A stretch of 5,989 bases of DNA, taken from an uncultured Chitinophagales bacterium (GTDB lineage Bacteria > Bacteroidota > Bacteroidia > Chitinophagales > Chitinophagaceae). Every line of letters starts with the position of its first letter. The stretch's first letter is position 1. The notes beneath the pieces are model-generated. The model was not told the origin of the DNA. It saw only the letters and a program-made list of their open reading frames with translations, and did not search any database. The position numbers and the translations under genes were made by a program. The stretch covers positions 1-5,989 of the forward strand of contig CAMPIQ010000181.1 of the NCBI GenBank assembly GCA_946886475.1, in the 5' to 3' direction. Below, in pieces: positions 1-5,975 of this stretch.

Positions 1-66
1 TTCATTTATAGTTCCTTATAACAATCCAGGCTGGCCCGAAAAGTTGATACTAGTTATTCTCAATGA

Positions 67-1425
67 TCACCTGAACATTCTCCAGATATCCAGACCAAAG
101 GCATAGAGCATCAAACCTAACAACAACACCATTCCTACCATTTGCGCATACTCCATGAATTTATCACTGGGTTTACGGCCGGTGATGATCTCATAAATAG
201 TAAAAAGGGCATGTCCTCCATCCAATGCTGGTATGGGCAGGATGTTCATGAAGGCAAGTATGATTGAAAATAATGCGGTCATGGTCCAGAAGCGCTGCCA
301 GTCCCAGGTGCCACCAAAGGTTTTACCGATGCTGATCACGCTACCTAAATTATCTGATACCTTGTGTTCCTTTGAAGTAAATAATAACCTGATGCCGGTC
401 ATGTATTCACCCAGCCTGTCCACACCATGCGTGATGCCTGCAGGAATGGATTCAAAGAAGGAATATTGCTTTTTCTCTGATCCTAACAATTCATAAATAT
501 TCTTTGGAAAAAATCCTACGCTTGCATTTTCATCCAGCTGCACTTTTACACTTGCTGTATCCCCTCCTCTTAACACCTTCAGATCCACCACTTCGTTTTT
601 ATAATCCTGTTTGATCCTGCTGAACTCATGGTAGAACTCAAACGTGGTATCGTTGATACCAACTATCCGGTCGCCCTTCATTAATTCGCCCTGTTTATAC
701 TGAATAACAGATTTATCAATACTGTCCACTATGGCCGGCATTCTTGGAACCACAAAGGCCAGTCGCTGAGATTTGGTAAGGTCACTCAAAAAACCCTGAG
801 GCATGGTGATCATGGTATCCTTACCATTACGGTTCACGGTGAGGTTGATCTTTTCGGTTAACGCTATCGATTTGGGAAGGTCGTTGAAATAAACCAGGGG
901 TTCATTATTCACCGCCGTAATAACATCACCATCTTTTAATCCTGCAGATGATGCCAGAGAATCTGTTGCCAGTCCATAGGTGAGATTTTTAACCGGCAGC
1001 CTTTCTTCGCCCCATACAAATAAGATCATGGCAAACAAAACCAGGGCAAGAATAAAATTCACGATCACACCACCCAGCATGATGATCAGTCGTTGCCAGG
1101 CCGGTTTGCTCCTGAATTCCCAGGGCTGAGGCGGTAATTTCATCTGCTCTTTGTCCATGCTTTCATCTACCATTCCGGAGATCTTTACATATCCGCCTAA
1201 TGGCACCCAGCCCAGTCCGTATTCTGTTTCACCTATTTTTTTCTTCCACAAAGAGAACCAGGGATTAAAAAACAGATAGAATTTTTCTACACGGCAGCCA
1301 AACCATTTAGCGGGAAAGAAGTGTCCCATTTCATGAAGCACCACCAAAATGGAAAAAGCCAGGATAAATTGACCAATGTTGGCCACCATGGCCGACCAGT
1401 CTATTGCGAGCATTGTTAAGTTCAT
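67..1425 (-). CDS. rseP: RseP-type site-2 intramembrane zinc metalloprotease
   Basis: This is a membrane-embedded zinc protease of the M50B (site-2 protease, RseP/YaeL) family, which cuts transmembrane segments of substrates such as anti-sigma factors within the inner membrane. Seen in the 452-residue protein: an N-terminal membrane segment (about 15-35) ending in the zinc motif HEMGH (31-35), a GGYVK loop (77-81), a second hydrophobic segment (113-137) with GGVIVNF (118-124), a PDZ-like domain with SAGLKDGDVI (160-169), a second PDZ-like stretch with GELMKGDRIVGIND (246-259), and a C-terminal membrane pair holding the third metal ligand in NILPIPALDGG (Asp402). Length and two PDZ domains are normal for RseP. 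The start at 1425 gives a full first membrane segment; an alternative start five codons in cannot be excluded, and no Shine-Dalgarno sequence is present. It lies downstream of dxr on the same strand but behind a 724-bp repeat-filled gap. The substrate is not shown by the sequence. Confidence 0.96.
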   Translation of the reverse strand: MNLTMLAIDWSAMVANIGQFILAFSILVVLHEMGHFFPAKWFGCRVEKFYLFFNPWFSLWKKKIGETEYGLGWVPLGGYVKISGMVDESMDKEQMKLPPQPWEFRSKPAWQRLIIMLGGVIVNFILALVLFAMILFVWGEERLPVKNLTYGLATDSLASSAGLKDGDVITAVNNEPLVYFNDLPKSIALTEKINLTVNRNGKDTMITMPQGFLSDLTKSQRLAFVVPRMPAIVDSIDKSVIQYKQGELMKGDRIVGINDTTFEFYHEFSRIKQDYKNEVVDLKVLRGGDTASVKVQLDENASVGFFPKNIYELLGSEKKQYSFFESIPAGITHGVDRLGEYMTGIRLLFTSKEHKVSDNLGSVISIGKTFGGTWDWQRFWTMTALFSIILAFMNILPIPALDGGHALFTIYEIITGRKPSDKFMEYAQMVGMVLLLGLMLYAFGLDIWRMFR

Positions 1426-1557
1426 TCGAGAATGTGATTAGTTGATAAGTTGACAGGTTGTTATGTTCCTGCCTTTATCTTTTCAAAGGGTTGCAAGATA
1501 ATGAAGGGAAAGTATAATTGTACGTTATAGTTGGAAGATGGATGATCTCTCTCCGGG

Positions 1558-1714
1558 CTTGTCCTCGCACCGGGATCTGATTGCCGATAGCTAATGACCG
1601 CTGCACCTTACCACGCTCCCAGACCTTGTCGGCCCGCAGGGACCTGGACTATGCATGTAAACACTAGTTGTAATTGAAACGCTACCCTGTCCTTGTCATC
1701 CCGCAGGGATCTGG
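1558..1714 (-). repeat. Left half of inverted repeat array: three 23-bp units, 67-bp period
   Basis: Three copies of a 23-bp motif lie at 1558-1580, 1625-1647 and 1692-1714, each starting exactly 67 bp after the last. Read on the minus strand, the core is ATCCCTGCGGGATGACAAG. The copy at 1692-1714 is an exact reverse complement of the copies at 1903-1925 and 2038-2060; the middle copy has a few changes, and the copy at 1558 matches at about 18 of 23 positions. The 44-bp spacers are not random: read in reverse complement they align with spacers of the right-hand group (shared ACAGGG, GCGGTCATT and TTTACAT patches). This resembles REP/BIME-type intergenic repeats, though no named family is recognised. 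Confidence 0.85.
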
Positions 1715-1777
1715 ACTTCGACTGTATTTATGTTGTACCATGTAAAAGACACCAACCTTACAGTTTTGATTTAAGTA

Positions 1778-1803
1778 TAGTAATTCAAAAATTCAAATTA
1801 CTA
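1778..1803. repeat. 8-bp inverted repeat in the A+T-rich centre of the array
   Basis: TAGTAATT (1778-1785) and AATTACTA (1796-1803) are perfect reverse complements separated by 10 bases. They sit between the two oppositely oriented repeat groups. The stem is purely A+T apart from one G-C pair, so it would be weak as a hairpin. It could be a remnant of the centre of a palindromic element or chance in A+T-rich DNA. Confidence 0.4.
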
Positions 1804-1835
1804 ATGGGTAAAATATAATCAAGACTTGAAATCCA

Positions 1836-2129
1836 TATTGCGCAAGGGGATGATAAAGTTAAAGAGGGAGTTGTCTTTTCAGCCGTTCGTTTGCATCGAC
1901 GACCAGATCCCTGCGGGATGACAAGGTCAGAGGGGTTGGGATGTACCTGCGGTCATTTACATTCGGCGCTTAGTTCCCTGGGGGATGACAAGGCCTAACG
2001 GGCTGTTAACTTTTCGATGGTTCGTTTCCATTGACGACCAGATCCCTGCGGGATGACAAGAACAGGGAGGGTTGGGATGTGCCTGCGGTCATTTACATTC
2101 CATGTCCAGGTCCCTGCGAGATGAAAAAG
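1836..2129 (+). repeat. Right half of inverted repeat array: four units plus one decayed unit, 67-68-bp period
   Basis: Copies of the same motif, now on the plus strand, lie at 1903-1925, 1970-1992, 2038-2060 and 2106-2129. The starts are spaced 67, 68 and 68 bp. The first and third are identical over 25 bp (1901-1925 and 2036-2060), the second matches at about 19 of 23 positions, and the fourth has three or four changes. A decayed copy ending GGGGATGATAAAG at 1858 sits exactly one 67-bp step before the first. Spacers alternate between two kinds, giving a larger period of about 135 bp: 1871-2005 aligns with 2006-2129 with one single-base gap. Each good unit contains the self-complementary stem ATCCC-TGC-GGGAT. 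Confidence 0.88.
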
Positions 2130-2149
2130 TCTGTGATGGGGTGGATTTC

Positions 2150-3319
2150 TTAGAGCTTTATAATATCCGCTGCAAGATTCCTGGCTTCTCCATCACTCTC
2201 AAAATATTCTTCCAGCGATGGCTTCTCTATGAATTTTACTTTCTGCATCACCCTTTCAATTACATCGGTCATATCCAGGAAGCCGATGCGGTTGCGTAAA
2301 AAAGCATAGACTGCAATTTCATTTGCTGCATTCATGATACAGGGAAGATTGCCTCCCTTATTCAGTGCTTCAATGGCCAGCGCGAGATTGCGGAAGGTCT
2401 TCAGGTCGGGCTCTTCGAAATTGAGATTTTTTATTTTTTTGAAATCAGCACGCGGGAAAGTATTGGGAATACGGTTGGGAAATGCAAGGGCATATTGTAT
2501 GGGTAATTTCATATCCGGCAGTCCAAGTTGCGCTTTGATGCTTCCATCCTGGAACTGCACCATGGAATGAATAATGCTTTGGGGATGCACCAGCACTTCA
2601 ATCTGGTCTGCATGTAAATTGAACAGCCACCGGGCTTCAATCATTTCAAGACCTTTATTCATCAGTGTTGCCGAATCGATACTGATCTTGGCTCCCATGG
2701 TCCAGTTGGGATGCTGCAAGGCATGTTCTCTTTTTACATTGAGCAGGTAGTTGGGCTTTTTTCCAAGGAAGGGTCCACCGGAAGCTGTAAGCATGATCTT
2801 TTCAATGGGATTGCGCATTTCGCCAACCAGACACTGGAATATGGCGGAATGTTCCGAATCAACCGGAATGACAGGCACTCTTTTTTCAATGGCCGTTTGC
2901 ATGATGATATCACCCGCCACCACAAGGGTCTCTTTATTGGCAAGCGCAATGGCCTTTCCTGAGTTAATGGCATTGAGTGTTGGTTTTAATCCTGCAAAAC
3001 CAACAATAGCGGCCAGCATCAGATCATACACATCCATTGATGCCACTTCTTCCAGTGCTTTTTCACCGGCAAATACTTTAATATCCGTTTGGGCAAGCGC
3101 TTCTTTTACTTTATTGTATTTGGTTTCATCACCAATTACCACCAGGTTGGGCTGGTGCTTCAATGCCTGCGTCACCAGTAATTCATCATTACCATAACAG
3201 GTAAGCACTTCAACCGAAAAATGTTGGGGATTGGCGGCAATTACTTCCAGCGCCTGTACACCGATAGAACCGGTTGATCCAAACAGGGCAATTCGTTTAA
3301 CAGGTGCGGTTTGATTCAT
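2150..3319 (-). CDS. dxr: 1-deoxy-D-xylulose 5-phosphate reductoisomerase
   Basis: Dxr (IspC) is the cytosolic enzyme that converts 1-deoxy-D-xylulose 5-phosphate to 2-C-methyl-D-erythritol 4-phosphate using NADPH and a divalent metal; this is the first committed step of the MEP isoprenoid pathway and the fosmidomycin target. The 389-residue protein is full length. Seen in order: the NADPH-binding GSTGSIG (14-20), ALANKET (125-131), metal ligands Asp154 and Glu156 in PVDSEHSAIFQ, the substrate-binding SGGPF (180-184), HPNWTMG (203-209) with the flexible-loop Trp206, IDSATLMNKGLEMIEARW with Ser216, Asn221, Lys222 and the third metal ligand Glu225, and HPQSIIHSMVQF (245-256). All catalytic positions known from the E. 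coli enzyme are kept. The start at 3319 places the nucleotide-binding motif at the usual distance from the N-terminus. The gene lies between the GH3 gene and rseP on the same strand; its stop is about 20 bp from the repeat array. Confidence 0.98.
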   Translation of the reverse strand: MNQTAPVKRIALFGSTGSIGVQALEVIAANPQHFSVEVLTCYGNDELLVTQALKHQPNLVVIGDETKYNKVKEALAQTDIKVFAGEKALEEVASMDVYDLMLAAIVGFAGLKPTLNAINSGKAIALANKETLVVAGDIIMQTAIEKRVPVIPVDSEHSAIFQCLVGEMRNPIEKIMLTASGGPFLGKKPNYLLNVKREHALQHPNWTMGAKISIDSATLMNKGLEMIEARWLFNLHADQIEVLVHPQSIIHSMVQFQDGSIKAQLGLPDMKLPIQYALAFPNRIPNTFPRADFKKIKNLNFEEPDLKTFRNLALAIEALNKGGNLPCIMNAANEIAVYAFLRNRIGFLDMTDVIERVMQKVKFIEKPSLEEYFESDGEARNLAADIIKL

Positions 3320-3504
3320 ATTGGAAAAGACAAGATAGTTTTATTATTAGATAGTGAATCGTCAATCAGGAATATCTGTCCTGGTTATCATCCTCCAATC
3401 AGCCATGTTACTGATCAACAATTACCGATTCATGCAAATGTGTTTATAATGTTTTTATTTCTTTGATTCCCTCATTCATTGACTCCCGACTCCCCACTCA
3501 CCAC
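3320..3504. other. 185-bp gap between GH3 gene and dxr
   Basis: This short gap would hold the dxr promoter or a GH3 terminator. It contains one small inverted repeat, CAGGA (3367-3371) with TCCTG (3379-3383), around a 7-base loop and without a following T-run, so it is not called as a terminator. No minus-strand TAnnTTTG match is seen. The GH3-proximal end (3481-3508) consists of heptad repeats described separately. Co-transcription of GH3 and dxr is possible but not shown. Confidence 0.6.
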
Positions 3505-3508
3505 TCAC
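3481..3508. repeat. Heptanucleotide tandem repeats running across the GH3 stop codon
   Basis: Two tandem 7-bp pairs follow one another directly on the plus strand: GACTCCC twice (3481-3494) and CACTCAC twice (3495-3508). The second pair includes the GH3 stop codon (TGA on the minus strand, 3505-3507). The run is strongly strand-biased, with C/T/A on the plus strand. It has the same 7-bp period as the AAAGTTC repeats at 5063-5176, which suggests a general heptad-repeat habit of this genome. Confidence 0.75.
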
Positions 3509-5001
3509 CCTTCCGTCCACTTCAACAATTCATCTGCTATCTTACGGTCATTACTCAGTCGCGGCACTTTATTTTGTCCACCCAGTTTGCCAATGGATTT
3601 CATATAATCAATGAAACCATTTTTTTTCACCCTTCTTAATTTCAATGGCTGGAGTATATGTCCGCTGATCAGATCATCATAATAAATATTCAGTTCACGC
3701 ATGCCCTGATTTAATTTCTCCGCAAACCGGTCCAGATCCTGTGGCGCTCTTTCAAATTCCACGAACCATTCATGGTAGCTGTTGCCTTCTCCCTGTTGTA
3801 TCATGGGTGCAACCGTGAACTCGGTGATCTGTGCACCTTCTTCCTGTGCCGTCTTTAATAAACTGTTCTCCACTTCCTCCCCTATTACATGTTCACCAAA
3901 AGCAGAAATAAAATGTTTGGTTCTGCCGGTTACCACTAACCGGTATGGATTGGTACTGATAAATTTCACCGTATCGCCAATATTATAACTCCAAAGGCCC
4001 GCATTATTATTGATGATAAGTGCGTAATTCTCTCCCACCTTTACTTCATGCAGGGAAAGCCTTGTTGGATTTTCATTGAAGATCTCCCCTGCCGGAACAA
4101 ATTCAAAAAAGATACCGCTGTTGGTATTCAGCAGGAGGCCTTCTTCGGTCTGCGTATCCTGAAAAGCAAAAAAACCTTCGGAGGCGGGAAAAGTTTCAAT
4201 GTCATGAATGGTCTTCCCGATGCTGTCAAAAAGCCTGTCCCGGTAGGGCTCAAAGTTTACGCCTCCATGAACCATCACTGAGAAATTGGGAAAGAGGTCT
4301 TTGATCTTTTTCCCACTCTTTTCCATTAAGCGGTCAAAATACATTTGCACCCATGGTGGAATGCCAGATATCAGGGTCATGTCCTGACTGATGGTTTCTT
4401 CAACGATCTTATCCAGCTTGGTTTCCCAGTCGTCTATACAATTGGTTTCATAACTGGGCAGCTGGTTACTCCTTAAGTATTTTGGAATATGGTGATTCAC
4501 GATCCCGCTTAATCTTCCTGTTGGAACACCTCCAATTCTTTCAAGCTCGGGCGATCCGGACAAAAAGATGAGTTTACCATCTGCAAAGCGGGTATTCCCC
4601 GTTTCGGCCATATAACAAAGGAGTGCATTTCTCGCACTGTTGATATGGTTGGGAATAGATTCCTTGGTGATGGGAATGTACTTCACTCCGCTGGTGGTTC
4701 CGGAGGTTTTTGCAAAATAGATGGGCATACCCTTCCAGAGTATATTATGTTTTCCCTCCTTCACCTTTTCTATATATGGCTTAAAGGCTTCATAGTCCCT
4801 GATAGGAACGGCCTTCCGGAATTCATCGTAACTGTTGACCTGGTCAAACCTGTGCTCTTTTCCAAATTCGGTGGTGCGGCCCACTTTGATCAGTTCTTTC
4901 AGGATATTATCCTGGTCCTGAAGGGCCGTTCCCATTCCTTTTCTGGTACGGGCATATATATAGGAAGCAAATGGTTTTGCTAAAAATGACTTGAATTTCA
5001 T
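3505..5001 (-). CDS. GH3-family adenylate-forming protein (bacterial, substrate unknown)
   Basis: This belongs to the GH3 family (the name comes from plant auxin-responsive GH3 proteins), part of the acyl-adenylate-forming superfamily; plant members join amino acids to hormones such as auxin or jasmonate through an adenylate. Bacterial members have no well-established substrate, so none is assigned. Seen in the 498 residues: the nucleotide-binding loop TSGTTSGVKYIP (99-110), the central FPASEGFF (271-278), a YNIGDTVKF motif with Asp343 in the position that holds the ATP ribose, VVTGRTK with Arg360 before the C-terminal domain, FGEHVIGEEVE (368-378), and a conserved tail KLGGQNKVPRLSNDR (472-486) containing a candidate catalytic lysine, Lys478. 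No signal peptide or membrane segment is evident, so it is probably cytosolic. Full length for the family. The start at 5001 has no Shine-Dalgarno sequence. It lies upstream of dxr on the same strand and diverges from rplU. Confidence 0.9.
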   Translation of the reverse strand: MKFKSFLAKPFASYIYARTRKGMGTALQDQDNILKELIKVGRTTEFGKEHRFDQVNSYDEFRKAVPIRDYEAFKPYIEKVKEGKHNILWKGMPIYFAKTSGTTSGVKYIPITKESIPNHINSARNALLCYMAETGNTRFADGKLIFLSGSPELERIGGVPTGRLSGIVNHHIPKYLRSNQLPSYETNCIDDWETKLDKIVEETISQDMTLISGIPPWVQMYFDRLMEKSGKKIKDLFPNFSVMVHGGVNFEPYRDRLFDSIGKTIHDIETFPASEGFFAFQDTQTEEGLLLNTNSGIFFEFVPAGEIFNENPTRLSLHEVKVGENYALIINNNAGLWSYNIGDTVKFISTNPYRLVVTGRTKHFISAFGEHVIGEEVENSLLKTAQEEGAQITEFTVAPMIQQGEGNSYHEWFVEFERAPQDLDRFAEKLNQGMRELNIYYDDLISGHILQPLKLRRVKKNGFIDYMKSIGKLGGQNKVPRLSNDRKIADELLKWTEG

Positions 5002-5062
5002 GGCAAGAGGGCGAAGCTACGTGAGTTTTTTTAAACTGCGGAGGGAGGGCAGACAGCCGTTT

Positions 5063-5176
5063 AAAGTTCAAAGTTCAAAGTCCGTAGCGTCTTTAAACCA
5101 TGAATATCAGCCCAACACCTGTGTTTTTAGGCCAGAATCCAAATAGTTGATTGCCGCACTTTGAACTTTGAACTTT
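5063..5176. repeat. Inverted pair of AAAGTTC heptad repeats
   Basis: The left arm at 5063-5081 is AAAGTTC, AAAGTTC, AAAGT. The right arm at 5158-5176 is its exact 19-bp reverse complement. The arms are separated by 76 bp. A long hairpin or cruciform is possible in principle. Because the pair sits between divergent genes and not at a 3' end, a terminator role is unlikely. The right arm supplies several TTTG tetramers that could serve as -33 elements for the promoter box at 5202. Confidence 0.85.
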
Positions 5177-5201
5177 GAACCTGGAACTAAACGCCACCCT
5201 T

Positions 5202-5209
5202 TAACTTTG
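5202..5209 (+). promoter_or_regulatory. Candidate upstream rplU promoter -7 box (TAACTTTG)
   Basis: TAACTTTG matches the Bacteroidota housekeeping -7 consensus TAnnTTTG exactly. TTTG at 5174-5177, in the inverted heptad arm, lies 24 bp upstream and could be the -33 element, though that spacing is slightly long. Use of this site would give an rplU leader of roughly 95 nt. Confidence 0.4.
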
Positions 5210-5282
5210 TTAAATTCCTCCTTTCTGCCGGGAACACTAAGATTTTTAGAGCGCATCTCTTTTTAGATTCCCTATAATCCCT

Positions 5283-5290
5283 TAGTTTTG
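5283..5290 (+). promoter_or_regulatory. Candidate proximal rplU promoter -7 box (TAGTTTTG)
   Basis: TAGTTTTG is a second exact match to TAnnTTTG, placed so that transcription would begin about 15 nt before the rplU start codon. No clear TTTG or TTG is found at the -33 distance; only the T-run at 5260-5264 is there. This placement is typical for a short-leader Bacteroidota gene. Confidence 0.5.
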
Positions 5291-5312
5291 CCAACCTAAT
5301 TTTTGAACCGTT

Positions 5313-5612
5313 ATGTTCGCAGTAGTAAAAATAGCCGGAAAGCAATTCAAGGTTGAAAAAGACCAGACTTTATATGTTCCTAAAGTTGGTGGCAATGCCG
5401 GCGACAAGTTGGAATTCTCAGATGTGATCTTTACCGATAACAATGGTAACCTGAAATTTTCAAACTCAGGTTTGAAGATCCAGGCTGAGATCCTGGACCA
5501 GGTGAAGGGTGATAAAGTGATCGCTTATAAACAAAAACGCAGAAAAGGTTTCCGTAAAAAGCACGGTCACCGTACGCATTATACTAAAATCAGGATCAGC
5601 GAAATCGCTTAG
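5313..5612 (+). CDS. rplU: 50S ribosomal protein L21
   Basis: L21 is a protein of the large ribosomal subunit that binds 23S rRNA. The 99-residue product has the normal length, the N-terminal MFAVVKIAGKQFKV (1-14) typical of the family, and the basic C-terminal signature KQKRRKGFRKKHGHRTHYTKIRI (about 73-95, quoted in parts: KRRKGFRKK, GHRTHYT). The start follows an A+T-rich leader without a Shine-Dalgarno sequence, as expected in Bacteroidota. It is followed 96 bp later by rpmA, the almost universal partner of rplU, and is probably co-transcribed with it from one or both boxes at 5202 and 5283. Confidence 0.98.
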   Translation: MFAVVKIAGKQFKVEKDQTLYVPKVGGNAGDKLEFSDVIFTDNNGNLKFSNSGLKIQAEILDQVKGDKVIAYKQKRRKGFRKKHGHRTHYTKIRISEIA

Positions 5613-5620
5613 GTCCCTCA

Positions 5621-5639
5621 CTTCGCCCGGGTGGGCAAG
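5621..5639 (+). promoter_or_regulatory. Small G+C-rich hairpin between rplU and rpmA
   Basis: Just after the rplU stop codon, CTT-C-GCCC (5621-5628) can pair with GGGC-AAG (5633-5639) around a GGGT loop, with one bulged C. No T-run follows, so it does not look like an intrinsic terminator. It could mark an RNA-processing or stability site within the rplU-rpmA message. The remaining spacer to rpmA is A+T-rich and contains no TAnnTTTG box. Confidence 0.35.
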
Positions 5640-5708
5640 GGATAAAGTTTCGAATTTTGTTTATTTGAATTTTGATTTTTGAACTTTTAATTATTTAAAT
5701 CTCGCACA

Positions 5709-5975
5709 ATGGCACATAAAAAAGGTGAAGGCAGTGTAAAGAATGGACGCGATTCAAACAGCAAACGTTTGGGTGTAAAAATTTTTGGCGGACAACCTGC
5801 TATTGCCGGAAACATCATCGTACGTCAACGTGGTACTGTTTATCATCCTGGTAAAAACGTTGGTGTTGGAAAAGATTATACACTGTTTGCATTAACTGAT
5901 GGTGTAGTTGAATTCCGCAAAGGAAGACAAAACAGGACCTTTGTTTCTGTTTCTGATGCCGAAGCAACCGCTTAA
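5709..5975 (+). CDS. rpmA: 50S ribosomal protein L27
   Basis: L27 is a large-subunit protein whose flexible N-terminus reaches the peptidyl transferase centre. The 88-residue product starts MAHKKGEGS and continues [17 protein letters not shown] (13-29) and [13 protein letters not shown] (37-49), which are the family signatures. The N-terminus is the short form that needs only Met removal, unlike the Firmicutes form with an extension cleaved by the Prp protease. It has no Shine-Dalgarno sequence, and its A+T-rich upstream spacer fits Bacteroidota translation initiation. It is the second gene of the rplU-rpmA pair, and its stop codon lies 14 bp before the window end. Confidence 0.98.
   Translation: MAHKKGEGSVKNGRDSNSKRLGVKIFGGQPAIAGNIIVRQRGTVYHPGKNVGVGKDYTLFALTDGVVEFRKGRQNRTFVSVSDAEATA

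Larger units (their letters stand above)
1426..2149. other. 724-bp non-coding gap between dxr and rseP, filled by a repeat array
   Basis: I see no credible gene, RNA gene or transposase fragment here. The gap contains a left cluster of three short repeats in one orientation (1558-1714), an A+T-rich centre (about 1735-1835) with an 8-bp inverted repeat, and a right cluster in the opposite orientation (1836-2129) ending about 20 bp from the dxr stop codon. The stretch 1426-1557 next to the rseP start should hold any rseP promoter, but I found no minus-strand match to the Bacteroidota TAnnTTTG box there, so rseP may depend on read-through from dxr or on a divergent promoter. Confidence 0.85.
5002..5312. 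other. 311-bp divergent intergenic region between GH3 gene and rplU
   Basis: This region must hold the promoters of both divergent genes. It contains an inverted pair of heptad repeats (5063-5081 and 5158-5176) and, toward rplU, two exact plus-strand matches to the Bacteroidota -7 box. No equivalent box is found on the minus strand for the GH3 gene. No open reading frame or RNA gene is convincing here. Confidence 0.75.

Noticed and set aside
1..66. Terminator after rseP, with CCAGGCTGG near 27-35 as the stem
   Set aside because: Only a 4-bp palindrome with a single central base is present and no T-run follows on the minus strand.
1558..2129. CRISPR array
   Set aside because: Repeats are degenerate, spacers are related to one another, orientation flips in the middle, and no cas gene is present in the window.
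2072..2299. Plus-strand 75-codon open frame at the dxr 3' end
   Set aside because: It runs through repeat DNA into the antisense of dxr, and the product shows no recognisable features.
2751..3197. Plus-strand 148-codon open frame inside dxr
   Set aside because: It is fully antisense to the conserved dxr reading frame and has no domain character of its own.
3367..3383. CAGGA/TCCTG hairpin as a GH3 terminator
   Set aside because: The stem is only 5 bp with a 7-base loop and no T-run follows on the transcribed strand.
4645..4983. Plus-strand 112-codon open frame inside the GH3 gene
   Set aside because: It is antisense to well-conserved GH3 sequence and has no supporting motif or start context.
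5063..5176. Bidirectional terminator formed by the heptad inverted pair
   Set aside because: The two flanking genes diverge, so neither ends here, and the 76-bp loop is too long for an intrinsic terminator.
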